From positions 1-46,919 of the forward strand of contig JAJTHZ010000134.1 in the NCBI GenBank assembly GCA_021299185.1: 46,919 nucleotides of DNA. Reading direction: 5' to 3'. This document shows, one piece after another, positions 33,810-43,812 of the stretch. The notes beneath the pieces are model-generated. The model was not told the origin of the DNA, searched no databases, and saw only the letters and a program-made list of their open reading frames with translations. The position numbers and the translations under genes were made by a program. The stretch comes from Lysobacteraceae bacterium (GTDB lineage: Bacteria > Pseudomonadota > Gammaproteobacteria > Xanthomonadales > Ahniellaceae). The first letter of the stretch is position 1. The number at the start of each line of letters is the position of its first letter.

Positions 33810-34399
33810 GCGCGCCGGCGCACGCCGCAATCCTGCTCGCGGCCGGCGCGTCGCGCCGCCTCGGCCGGCCGAAGGCGCTGGTCGAGATCGACGGCGAGCC
33901 CCTGGTGCGGCGCACGGCGCGGCACCTGGTGGCGACGGCGCCGCGGGTGCTCATCGTGGTCACCGGCGAGGCCGCGCTCGGCGAACGGATCGACGCCGCG
34001 CTGGCCGGCATCGCGTTCACGCGCGTCGCCTGTCCCGCGTGGGCGCAGGGCATGGGCGCCTCGCTGCGCGCCGGCCTCGACGCCGCCGGCACGTGGCCGG
34101 TGGCCGCCGCGCTGGCCTGCCCGTGCGACCTGCCACGGCTGTCGACCGCGCATCTCGACGCACTGCTCGCGGCATGGCGCGCCGACCCGCACCGCGCCGC
34201 GGCCTGTCGTTACGACGGGATCGTCGGCGCCCCGGCGATCCTGCCGCGCGCGGCCTTCGACGCAATCGCGCGGCTCGACGATCGCGGCGCGCGCGACTGG
34301 CTGCGCGCCCAGGCCGACGTCGCGCAGATCGACGCCCCCGCACTCGCCTTCGACATCGACCGCCCCGAAGACCTGCCCGGCCACGACGCCCCGCGGTAG
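33806..34399 (+). CDS. Molybdopterin nucleotidyltransferase, MocA-like
   Basis: A 197-residue NTP transferase of the MobA/MocA fold. The nucleotide-binding start LAAGASRRLGRPKALVEIDG, the acidic PCDLPRLS and the GAPAILPRAAF substrate loop are present. Next to xdhC and a xanthine-oxidase-family enzyme, CTP-dependent formation of molybdopterin cytosine dinucleotide is more likely than the GTP-dependent MobA reaction. The GTG overlaps the xdhC stop. The TAG stop codon is part of the adjoining REP head (GTAGGAGCG), so the repeat fixed the C-terminus. Confidence 0.86.
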   Translation: MSAPAHAAILLAAGASRRLGRPKALVEIDGEPLVRRTARHLVATAPRVLIVVTGEAALGERIDAALAGIAFTRVACPAWAQGMGASLRAGLDAAGTWPVAAALACPCDLPRLSTAHLDALLAAWRADPHRAAACRYDGIVGAPAILPRAAFDAIARLDDRGARDWLRAQADVAQIDAPALAFDIDRPEDLPGHDAPR

Positions 34400-34690
34400 G
34401 AGCGCGCTTGCGCGCGAACGCCATCTCCCACATCACCGCAAGCCCCCGATCCCGCGATCGCCCGCAAGCGGGCTCCTACGGTCGCACGGCACGCGTCCAT
34501 CGTAGGAGCGCGCTTGCGCGCGACCGCCACCTCCCACACCGCCGCAAGCCCCGCTGCCGCGGTCGCCGGCAAGCGGGCTCCTACGGTCGCACGGCACGCG
34601 TCCATCGTAGGAGCGCGCTTGCGCGCGACCGCCATCTCCCACATCGCCGCAAGCCGCCGATCCCGCGGTCGCCCGCAAGCGGGCTCCTAC
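34396..34690. repeat. Class-A REP tandem array, 3 units
   Basis: Heads GTAGGAGCGCGCTTGCGCG begin at 34396, 34502 and 34607 (periods 106 and 105 bp), each paired with an inverted tail CAAGCGGGCTCCTAC. The linkers (CCATCTCCCACAT type) are shared within the array. The array separates mocA from iorA and may divide one transcript. The remaining 34691-34800 holds a TAGGTT -10-like box at about 34763 and no gene. Confidence 0.9.
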
Positions 34691-34800
34691 GGTCGCACGG
34701 CCACCACCGATGTCCCACGCGCGACCCCACCGCCGGGACTTCCCTCCGTCATCCCACGGGAGTAGGTTCGAGGGCCTGTGCCGGCCGCCGGGAGTAGCGC

Positions 34801-35267
34801 ATGAAACTGACCATCAACGGCAAGGACCACGAGATCGACGCGCCGCCGGACATGCCGCTGCTGTGGGTGCTGCGCGACCTGCTCGGCATGACGGGCACCA
34901 AGTTCGGCTGCGGGCTCGCGCAGTGCGGCGCCTGCACCGTGCACCTCAACGGCGCGCCGGTGCGCGCCTGCGTGACACCGGCCGCCGCGGCGTCGAGCGG
35001 CACGATCAGCACGATCGAAGCGATGGCCGCCGACCCGGTCGGCCGCATCGTGCAGCAGGCCTGGATCGAAGCCGACGTCGTGCAGTGCGGCTACTGCCAG
35101 TCCGGCCAGGTGATGGCCGCCACCGCGCTGCTGCGCGAGAACGCGCGGCCGACCGACGCCGAGATCGATGCCGCGATGAGCGGCAACCTGTGCCGCTGCG
35201 GCACCTACCAGCGCGTCCGCGGCGCGATCCACCTCGCCGCCGGCAAGCTGTCGAAGGAGGACGCGGC

Positions 35268-35271
<4 letters not shown>
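34801..35271 (+). CDS. (2Fe-2S)-binding subunit of aldehyde/isoquinoline oxidoreductase (IorA-like)
   Basis: A 156-residue small subunit of a xanthine-oxidase-family molybdenum hydroxylase. A plant-type ferredoxin domain has [14 protein letters not shown] and a later Cys in VRACVTP. The C-terminal helical domain has CGYCQSGQ and [10 protein letters not shown]. The two clusters pass electrons from the molybdenum site in the partner subunit. GGGAG precedes the ATG. The stop overlaps the IorB start (ATGA). Confidence 0.92.
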
Positions 35272-37454
<2,183 letters not shown>

Positions 37455-37507
37455 ACCGCGCAAACCCGCAGGCCGCGGCCCGGATCACGGCCGCGGCGCC
37501 GTGCGGT

Positions 37508-37737
37508 GACAGGCAGGCGCGCGCTGGCGCGCGACCGCTGCATCACGCTGCCTGCCGCAAGCCTCATCGCCGCGATCGCCCGCCAGCGGGCTCCTACATG
37601 CACCGAAGAATGTAGGAGCGCGCTTGCGCGCGACCGCTGCATCACGGTACTTGCCGCAAGCCTCATCGCCGCGGTCGCCCGCAAGCGGGCTCCTGCACGC
37701 ACCGAAGGAGTGTAGGAGCGCGCTTGCGCGCGACCGC
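37508..37737. repeat. Class-A REP units left of the RAYT gene
   Basis: Two tandem units of about 104 bp plus a closing head (GTAGGAGCGCGCTTGCGCG at 37612 and 37712). The first head is degenerate. Positions 37639-37737 match 38410-38508, on the other side of the RAYT gene, at 95 of 99 positions, linker included. No gene is seen in 37738-37842. Confidence 0.88.
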
Positions 37738-37842
37738 TCCCGGCACCCCGCGTCGATGAACGCCCGCGTGTCGGCCGATTCGTACGCGACGACGCGGAGG
37801 TCCGCCATCGCCGCCAGTCGTCCGCGCAAGCACGATCACCGC

Positions 37843-38346
37843 ATGGAATCGCACCCGACGCCATGCCCGCCCGGACACCGCGCACTTCGCGGCGGGCGGT
37901 TCAGCACGCCCGGCCAGGCCTACCTGGTCACGACCACAACCCGCCTCCGCAGGCCGTGGTTTGCCGACTGGGACTGTGCTCGCACCGCCTGCGCCACCCT
38001 CCACCACGAAGCGCAGTTCGCGGGCGTGACGTTGTTGGCCTGGGTGTTGATGCCGGACCACTGGCACGCGCTGCTGTCGCTGGATGGCTCGCGCACGCTG
38101 TCGCAGGCCGTGAACCGACTCAAGTCGACCAGCGCGATCGCCGTGAACGCCGCTGTCGGTCGACGCGGCCCGGTCTGGGCGCGAGCATTCCACGACCGCG
38201 CCCTGAGAGCGGACGAGGATGCGCTCGCGACCGCCCGCTACATCGTCGCCAACCCGGTGCGCGCGGGCTTGTGCGCGCATGTGGGCGAGTACCCGTTCTG
38301 GAACACCCGATGGATCGACGCCGATCCGGCGTCCCTGCATCCCTGA
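37843..38346 (+). CDS. rayT: REP-associated tyrosine transposase (RAYT)
   Basis: A 167-residue Y1-type transposase of the IS200/IS605-related RAYT family. The HUH-type metal-binding motif is H73-W74-H75 in MPDHWHALL. The catalytic Tyr133 lies in ARYIVANPVRAGL, the diagnostic C-terminal segment. The N-terminal RGGRFSTPGQAYLVTTTT also fits RAYTs. RAYT proteins cut and join single-stranded REP hairpins. REP units with matching linkers lie on both sides. The ATG at 37843 (MESHP) is preferred; an in-frame ATG at 37756 is possible. The reading frame is intact, so the protein may still be active. Confidence 0.9.
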   Translation: MESHPTPCPPGHRALRGGRFSTPGQAYLVTTTTRLRRPWFADWDCARTACATLHHEAQFAGVTLLAWVLMPDHWHALLSLDGSRTLSQAVNRLKSTSAIAVNAAVGRRGPVWARAFHDRALRADEDALATARYIVANPVRAGLCAHVGEYPFWNTRWIDADPASLHP

Positions 38347-38380
38347 GACGGTCGCGAAGCGGCACCTACCCAGGCTTCGC

Positions 38381-38508
38381 AGGCTGGAGCGCGCTGACGC
38401 GCGACCGAGGCATCACGCTGCTTGCCGCAAGCCTCATCGCCGCGGTCGCCCGCAAGCGGGCTCCTACATGCACCGAAGGAGTGTAGGAGCGCGCTTGCGC
38501 GCGACCGC
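38381..38508. repeat. Class-A REP units right of the RAYT gene
   Basis: One degenerate head near 38383 (GGAGCGCGCTGACGCG), one inverted tail CAAGCGGGCTCCTAC, and a complete head at 38482. The 99 bp at 38410-38508 repeat the left flank of the RAYT gene in the same orientation with four mismatches. The following 38509-38595 contains nothing recognisable. Confidence 0.88.
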
Positions 38509-38595
38509 GCCATCGCGGTGCTTGCCTCGAAGTCCACCGCCGCTGGCCTGGCCGCCGCGGCCTCGGCACCCGCGAAGGGATCGCGTGATGCCGGA

Positions 38596-38982
38596 CTACT
38601 CGTCGTCGTCGCCGGCGAGGACCTTCTTCTGCATCTTGTCGAGATAGGCGTCGAGTTCGGCGGTGGAGCGGAACACGTCGGTCACCGGGACCGCCTTGAC
38701 GATGTCGAACACCTTCTTGATCTGCGGCTGCGGGTTGAGCACCAGCACCTTGCCGCCGCGCGCGGCCAGCGCCTTGCGGGCGCGGAACACCGAGCGCACG
38801 CCGGCGGACGAGATGTAGTCCACGCCCTCCAGGTCGAGCACGAGGTTGTCCACCGCGGCGTTGCCGAGCAGCGGCGCGAGGCGCTGGTCGAGGTCCTGGT
38901 AGGTGTGGGTGTCCACGCGGCCGGACAGGGCGACGCGCTGCTGGCGTCCGGTGGGCGGTTCGATGTTGATCTGCAGTTGCAT
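38596..38982 (-). CDS. STAS-domain anti-sigma factor antagonist
   Basis: A 128-residue SpoIIAA/RsbV-type protein. The STAS fold is evident (VALSGRVDTHTYQDLDQRL, NLVLDLEGVDYISSAGVRSV), with Ser58 at the position of the phosphorylated serine of SpoIIAA. When unphosphorylated it would bind an anti-sigma kinase and free a sigma factor. A short acidic/basic tail (KMQKKVLAGDDDE) follows the domain. Its ATG overlaps the TGA of the upstream phosphatase gene by one base, so the two work as a unit. Confidence 0.9.
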   Translation of the reverse strand: MQLQINIEPPTGRQQRVALSGRVDTHTYQDLDQRLAPLLGNAAVDNLVLDLEGVDYISSAGVRSVFRARKALAARGGKVLVLNPQPQIKKVFDIVKAVPVTDVFRSTAELDAYLDKMQKKVLAGDDDE

Positions 38983-41369
38983 CACGCGGTCACCTCTTCG
39001 GGGGCCTCGAGCCGGATCACCAGGTCGAGGCGGTTGCGGCCATCCACCCGTTCGTACTGCGCCGACTCGGACAGTTCTCTCACCAGCAGGACGCCCAGCC
39101 CGCCGACCTCCCGGTCCTCGAGGTCGGCGTCGAGGTCCGGCAGCTCGTGCTCCAGCGGGTTCCAGGCCATGGCGCCGTCGTCGAAGCGCAGGTGCAGGCG
39201 CTCGCCCTCGCGGCGCGCCGTGAGGCGGATCGTGTCGCGCTGCCCCTCGCCGTAGCCGTGGCGCACGGTGTTGCTGAGCACCTCCTCCAGCACCAGCGCG
39301 ATGTCCTTGCGCACCAGTTCGGGCACCGCTTCGGCGGCCAGCGCGTCGTCCAGCGCCGCCGACAGCACCGGCAGCACGGCGAGGCGGTTGGGCATCTCCA
39401 GTTCGATCGGCGGCCGCATGGCCGGCGCGGCGGGCGCGGGCCGGGCCCGCGCCACCGGGCGTCGCAGGGCGAGCAGGGTCAGGTCGTCGTGGGGCGGCTG
39501 GCCTTCGAGGTGCGCGCGCACCGCCCCCAGCAGGCGATCCATGACCGCCTGCGCGTCGCCGCCGCGGGCCCCGCGCAGGCATTCGCCGATCGCCGCCTCG
39601 CCGAACTCGCGGCCGGCGGCGTCGGGCGCCTCGGTGAGCCCGTCGGTCCAGCACACCACCGCATCGCCCGCCTTCAGGCGCAGATGCCACTCCGGGTACT
39701 CCGCGTCCGCATCGAAGCCGAGCGCGGCGCCGGTCTCCATCGGCGGGCGGTCGACGCGCCCGTCGGCGCGCAGCACCGCCGGCGGGTCGTGGCCCGCGCT
39801 GGCCAGCGACAGGGTGCCGATGTGCACGTCGATCACCCCGCACAGCACGGTGGCGAACATCTCGCTGGGGTTGTCGCGCGCGATCTGCCGCGCCACCACC
39901 GACAGCAGCTTGCCCGGCGGCTCGCCGCGGCGCGCGGCCACCTCCAGCAGGGTGGCGACGCGGGCCATGAACAGCGCGGCGGCGACGCCCTTGTCGCTGA
40001 CGTCGCCGACGTAGAAGCAGGTGTAGTGGTCGTCGACCGGGATCACGTTGAAGAAGTCGCCGCCCACCGCGCGCGCGGGCTCCAGCAGCGCGGCGACCTC
40101 CAGTTCCGGCACCTTGCGCGCCAGCGCGTCGCGGCCCGGCACCATCGACTGCTGGATCTCGGCCGCGATCGACAGCTCGGCGTCGATCGCGCGATGCTGG
40201 GCCATGGTGCGCGCCAGTTCCTCGCGCAGCATCGCCTCGGTGGCCACGTCGTCCTGCAGGCGCGACCACTGGTCGGCGACCCGTCGCGCCACGCGCGCGA
40301 AGGCGTCCTCCAGCGTGGCGAGTTCGGTCGCTTCCGAACGCGCGGCGGGAATCGCGGGATCGTCGGCCAGCGACAGCGAGTCGAGCCGGCGGCCGAGTTC
40401 GCGCAGCGGCTCGGTGACGCGCCGGCCCTGCAGGCGCCCGGCCTGCAGCGCGGCGAGCACCACCAGGCCCATCAGCAGCGTGACCAGGGCCAGGTCGACC
40501 AGCGCGCGCGAGACCAGGTGCCAGCGCGAGGTCAGCACCACCACGTGCCAGCCTTCCGGCGTGTCGCGCTCGAAGGCGAGGCTGTCGAACGACGGCGCGG
40601 CGGGCAGGCCCAGCGGCACGAAGCGCGCGGCGTCGTGGGCGCCGGTGTCCAGCCATCCGTCGCGCGGCAGTTGCTGGTGCACGGCGAACGGCAGGCCGGG
40701 CGAGGCGAAGGCCACGCGCAGCGCGGGATCGACCACCAGCAGTTCGAGCCCCGGCTGGGAGGCCGCCACGCTCATCAGGCGGTCGAGCGCATCGAGGCGG
40801 ATCGCGCCCTGCACCACGCCGAGGAAGCGCCCGTCGTCGAGCACGATCGGCGCGCTCGCCGCCGCCATGCGGTCGTTGCCGAAGCCGCGGCCGACGAACA
40901 CACCGGTGAGGAAGGCCCGCCCGGTGTCGCGCGGCACGCGGAAGTAGCCACGGTCGGAAACGTCCACGCCGGTCCAGGTGAAGGGCGCGCCGTCGGCCTG
41001 CCGGCTCGGCCAGCCGCCGACCACGCGGCCCTCGGCGTCGGTGGCCAGCAGGGTCAGGAAGCCGGGGAAGGACACGCTGGTGCGGCCGAGCGCCGCCGCC
41101 AGTGCTTCGGCCGACGGCGGCCAGGCCGCTTCGCCGCTGGCGGCGAAGCGGTCGGCCAGTTGCTGGATCGCGCCGCGGTGGCTCGACAGGTGCAGGCTCA
41201 GTTCTTCCGCGGCCGCGGTGCCGACGGCCTGCACCACATCGGCGCCGTGGCGCAGCCGCACCACGTAGTCGCCGGCCGCCACCAGCAGGCCGAACGCCAG
41301 CACCGGCACGCTGCCGAAGGCGGCGAAGGCGCGGACGAGGCGGTGCTGGATGGACGGGCTGCGGGACAC
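38982..41369 (-). CDS. Membrane sensor fusing PP2C-type SpoIIE phosphatase and RsbW-like kinase
   Basis: A 795-residue sensor regulator. An N-terminal transmembrane helix (about 10-32) and a second near 297-320 enclose a periplasmic Cache-like sensor (FPGFLTLLATDAEGRVVG, DVSDRGYFRV). A HAMP-like region (LQGRRVTEPLRELGRRL) and coiled coil lead to a SpoIIE/RsbU PP2C domain (about 420-645: GGDFFNVIPVDD, GDVSDKGVAAALFMA, HDDLTLL). The C-terminus is a HATPase anti-sigma domain (about 660-790) with N-box EEVLSNTVRHG, DDGAMAWNPL and GGLGVLLVREL. One protein thus holds both the phosphatase and the kinase that act on the STAS partner. Confidence 0.9.
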   Translation of the reverse strand: MSRSPSIQHRLVRAFAAFGSVPVLAFGLLVAAGDYVVRLRHGADVVQAVGTAAAEELSLHLSSHRGAIQQLADRFAASGEAAWPPSAEALAAALGRTSVSFPGFLTLLATDAEGRVVGGWPSRQADGAPFTWTGVDVSDRGYFRVPRDTGRAFLTGVFVGRGFGNDRMAAASAPIVLDDGRFLGVVQGAIRLDALDRLMSVAASQPGLELLVVDPALRVAFASPGLPFAVHQQLPRDGWLDTGAHDAARFVPLGLPAAPSFDSLAFERDTPEGWHVVVLTSRWHLVSRALVDLALVTLLMGLVVLAALQAGRLQGRRVTEPLRELGRRLDSLSLADDPAIPAARSEATELATLEDAFARVARRVADQWSRLQDDVATEAMLREELARTMAQHRAIDAELSIAAEIQQSMVPGRDALARKVPELEVAALLEPARAVGGDFFNVIPVDDHYTCFYVGDVSDKGVAAALFMARVATLLEVAARRGEPPGKLLSVVARQIARDNPSEMFATVLCGVIDVHIGTLSLASAGHDPPAVLRADGRVDRPPMETGAALGFDADAEYPEWHLRLKAGDAVVCWTDGLTEAPDAAGREFGEAAIGECLRGARGGDAQAVMDRLLGAVRAHLEGQPPHDDLTLLALRRPVARARPAPAAPAMRPPIELEMPNRLAVLPVLSAALDDALAAEAVPELVRKDIALVLEEVLSNTVRHGYGEGQRDTIRLTARREGERLHLRFDDGAMAWNPLEHELPDLDADLEDREVGGLGVLLVRELSESAQYERVDGRNRLDLVIRLEAPEEVTA

Positions 41370-41441
41370 GTTCGGGCAGGACGCGGCTGGTAACCGGTGT
41401 CCTGTGGCGGGATGGGCGAGGCTCCCAGCGAGGGAGGGCCT

Positions 41442-41727
41442 TCAGCCGAGTGAACTCGGCTCTACGCGGAGGCCGCGCCCTGGCCTGGTGTTGTAGAGCG
41501 GAGTTCACTCCGCTGCTCTTCGCCGTTGCGCTCCGGGCGGGATTCCTCAGCCGAGTAAACTCGGCTCTACGCGAACGCCGCGCTTCGGCCGGCGGTTGTA
41601 GAGCGGAGTTCACTCCGCTGCTCTTCGACGTTGCGCTCCGGGGGGGATTCCTCAGCCGAGTGAACTCGGCTCTACGCGGGGGCCGCGCCCTGGCCTGGTG
41701 TTGTAGAGCGGAGTTCACTCCGCTGCG
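41442..41727. repeat. Class-C tandem repeat array, 3 units of 105 bp
   Basis: Three units start at 41442, 41547 and 41652, an exact 105-bp period. Each carries two self-complementary hairpins, CAGCCGAGTGAACTCGGCTC (second copy with TAAAC) and AGAGCGGAGTTCACTCCGCT, joined by CTAC and GTAG edges like those of class-A REPs. The third unit ends at CCGCTGCG. The array fills the gap between the sensor gene start and the thioesterase stop; 41370-41441 has no other feature apart from whatever promoter drives the sensor. Confidence 0.9.
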
Positions 41728-41743
41728 CCAAGCCCCCGCCCGC

Positions 41744-42247
41744 TCACTCCCCCGCCGGATCGAATCGCTGCAGGAACGCTCGCCGCTCGGCCTCGACGCC
41801 GCGGCGCAGGTCCATGAAGCGCAGGGCATACGCCTGCAGTTCCCGCTGTTCGTCATCGGTGGGGACGAAGACCGGTACGGTCGCCGGCTGGCGGGCATCG
41901 TCGACCGCCACGAACACGATGATGCAGTGCGTGGTCCGGCGCGGCGTAGCGTCGGCCGCGCGCGGGTCGGCGGCGTGCACGTCGACCCCGATGTGCATCG
42001 AGGTGGTGCCGGTGTGCAGCAGGCGCGCCCGCACCTCCACCAGGCTGCCGATCGCGATCGGGTTCTCGAACTGGATGCCGCCGACGTAGACCGTGACCGC
42101 ATAGCGCCCCGACCACGCGGACGCCAGCGCGTAGCCGGCCTGGTCGATCCACTTCATCACCGCGCCGCCGAACACCTTGCCGCCGTAGTTGACGTCCGCG
42201 GGCTCGGCGAGGAACCGCAGGGTGAGTTCGCGCTGGGTGCCGGGCAT
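41744..42247 (-). CDS. Acyl-CoA thioesterase (hotdog fold)
   Basis: A 167-residue cytoplasmic hotdog thioesterase of the YciA/ACOT type. VNYGGKVFGGAVMKWIDQAGY contains the conserved catalytic region, and VGGIQFENPIAIGSLVEV and THCIIVFVAVDD complete the family pattern. It would hydrolyse acyl-CoA to free acid and CoA. The ATG at 42247 is preceded by GAGGACC at some distance and by the 40-bp promoter-like element at 42276. It is downstream of no other gene and appears monocistronic. Confidence 0.9.
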   Translation of the reverse strand: MPGTQRELTLRFLAEPADVNYGGKVFGGAVMKWIDQAGYALASAWSGRYAVTVYVGGIQFENPIAIGSLVEVRARLLHTGTTSMHIGVDVHAADPRAADATPRRTTHCIIVFVAVDDARQPATVPVFVPTDDEQRELQAYALRFMDLRRGVEAERRAFLQRFDPAGE

Positions 42248-42275
42248 GGCGTGTCGGTCCTCGGGGGGGCGTCCG

Positions 42276-42315
42276 CAGCCTAGGGAACCTCCGGACAAGT
42301 CTCCACCCCCGCGTC
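42276..42315 (-). promoter_or_regulatory. 40-bp element upstream of the thioesterase gene, copy 2 of 2
   Basis: Matches 19713-19752 at 35 of 40 positions in the same orientation relative to its gene. On the coding strand it reads GGTGGAGACTT, 14 bases, CCTAGGCTG. If CTAGGCT is the -10 region, the transcript would start about 23 bases before the ATG, leaving room for GAGGACC. Confidence 0.6.
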
Positions 42316-42462
42316 GCGTCCGCCCGCGGCCCGACGGACGCCGCGGGGCGCGGCGACAGGGACCGTGGGCGAAGGCGCGCGCGTTCGCCGCGCGCCGCCG
42401 TTCCGGCAATCGGTCACAGCCCGGCGATGCGCGGGGGACTATGCTCGGAGGTTTGCGCTAGA

Positions 42463-43077
42463 TTGCCGCCCACGACCCCCGCCCGCGCCGCCCTCGCCTG
42501 CCTCGTCCTGCTGCCCGGCATCGCCGGCGCGTGGCCGTCATGGGCGCCGGGCGAGGGGCCGAAGGGCGGGTTCCAGCGCGCAGCGGCTTCCGAGTGCGAG
42601 GACCTGTCCGGCGAGCCCATCACGTATGGAATGTCCTACGACGTTGCAAGCAGCGGCTTGCCCGGCGCGCCGATCGACATCCATGACATTTGGCTCGCGG
42701 GCGGGTGCGTCGGTTGCCACAACAATACGGCCATGGGCGGACTGCGTCTCGACGTTCCGCACATCGGGTACGGGAACCTGCTCGGGCAGGCCAGCTTCCG
42801 GGACCCGAACACCATCCGCGTGATCGTGAGCGACCCGGATGAGAGCCTGCTGCACCAGATGCTCAGCTGCACGCCGCCGGTCTCGTACCCGCCGATGCCG
42901 CCTACCGCGTCCGGAACCGCCGGCCGCATCGCCATCGGGCTCCGCGCGATGGTCTACGACTGGATCGAGCAGGGCGCGCGCGGCGTGAATGAGGACGGGT
43001 TCCAGCTCAGCGACGTGGTGTTCCGCGACCGGGTCGAGAGCCAGCGCTTCCAGCGTTACCTTGCGCCGACCCCATGA
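42463..43077 (+). CDS. Secreted monohaem c-type cytochrome-like protein
   Basis: About 204 residues with a signal peptide (hydrophobic core ACLVLLPGIAGA) and one haem c site, C82-VG-C85-H86 in AGGCVGCHNNTAMGGLRL. The later part LLHQMLSCTPPVSYPPMPP could supply the second haem ligand, as in periplasmic cytochromes attached to DUF1501/DUF1800 loci. The start is uncertain: TTG at 42463 has GGAGGT 10 bp upstream and gives a clean signal; an in-frame ATG at 42427 lacks a ribosome site. A second similar gene follows 24 bp later, and the DUF1501 operon converges on them. Confidence 0.75.
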   Translation: MPPTTPARAALACLVLLPGIAGAWPSWAPGEGPKGGFQRAAASECEDLSGEPITYGMSYDVASSGLPGAPIDIHDIWLAGGCVGCHNNTAMGGLRLDVPHIGYGNLLGQASFRDPNTIRVIVSDPDESLLHQMLSCTPPVSYPPMPPTASGTAGRIAIGLRAMVYDWIEQGARGVNEDGFQLSDVVFRDRVESQRFQRYLAPTP

Positions 43078-43101
43078 TGGCTTTCTGACGGATACACCGA
43101 C

Positions 43102-43656
43102 ATGTGCCGATCCGCTTTCCTGCTTGCCGCAATGTTGATGACCAGTGCCGTGTCGGCGCAGACCGCCAGTGGCTGCCGCGAGTTGCCGGATTCCGGGACT
43201 ACGGCGATCCGCTATGACGTCAATTACGCAAATGACATCCTGCCGCTCATGCAGTTTACCGTGGGCGTCGACGGCAGCGGACTCTGCCAAACCTGCCACA
43301 TCAGCGGAGGCTCCGCGAACCTGAATCTCGGTGCGAGCTTCGCTCGCGAGCTCCTGATCGTCGACGAAACCACGCTGCTGGAGACCGGCCGCCGGGCATC
43401 CGGGCAGCCCACGCCGCCGCCGGTGCCCCCGGTGCTGCGGGTCAAGCCGGGTGATCCCGCGCGGAGCCTTTTGTTCCTGAAGATCAACTGCGCCTCGCCG
43501 GGCGTCGGCAGCGCGATGCCTTCAGGGACACTCGAGTTCCAGGCGCTGGTTCACGACTGGATCGCGGCCGGCGCCATCATGCCCCCCGAACTCGGTGGCG
43601 ATCGCATTTCGATCGGCAACTTCGAGTCGATCACGCGCGCCGTATTACCGCCGTAA
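43102..43656 (+). CDS. Second secreted monohaem c-type cytochrome-like protein
   Basis: A 184-residue exported protein with a signal peptide (MCRSAFLLAAMLMTSAVSAQ) and one haem c motif, C62-QT-C65-H66, in GLCQTCHISGGSANLNL. It shares the overall plan of its upstream neighbour: haem site in the first half, then PGDPARSLLFLKINC and SAMPSG, and a terminal VHDWIAAGA segment. The pair probably arose by duplication and would be electron carriers or haem-binding structural proteins in the periplasm. Downstream, 43657-43812 holds no recognised terminator. Confidence 0.78.
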   Translation: MCRSAFLLAAMLMTSAVSAQTASGCRELPDSGTTAIRYDVNYANDILPLMQFTVGVDGSGLCQTCHISGGSANLNLGASFARELLIVDETTLLETGRRASGQPTPPPVPPVLRVKPGDPARSLLFLKINCASPGVGSAMPSGTLEFQALVHDWIAAGAIMPPELGGDRISIGNFESITRAVLPP

Positions 43657-43812
43657 GGGCGGAATGGTGCATCGAGCAGGCGAAGCAAGACCGACCGTTC
43701 GGAACGAGCGCTGGTCGAGGCACGCCGATCCCAGGGCTGCTTGACGCCCCAAAATCGACGCGGCGCCCGAAGGCGCCGCACCTTGAAGCCAATCGTCAGG
43801 GCGCTGCGAGAC

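Noticed and set aside
43657-43812. Small open frames between the convergent haem gene and DUF1501
   Set aside because: No ribosome site or coding pattern; they overlap in several frames and look like noise.
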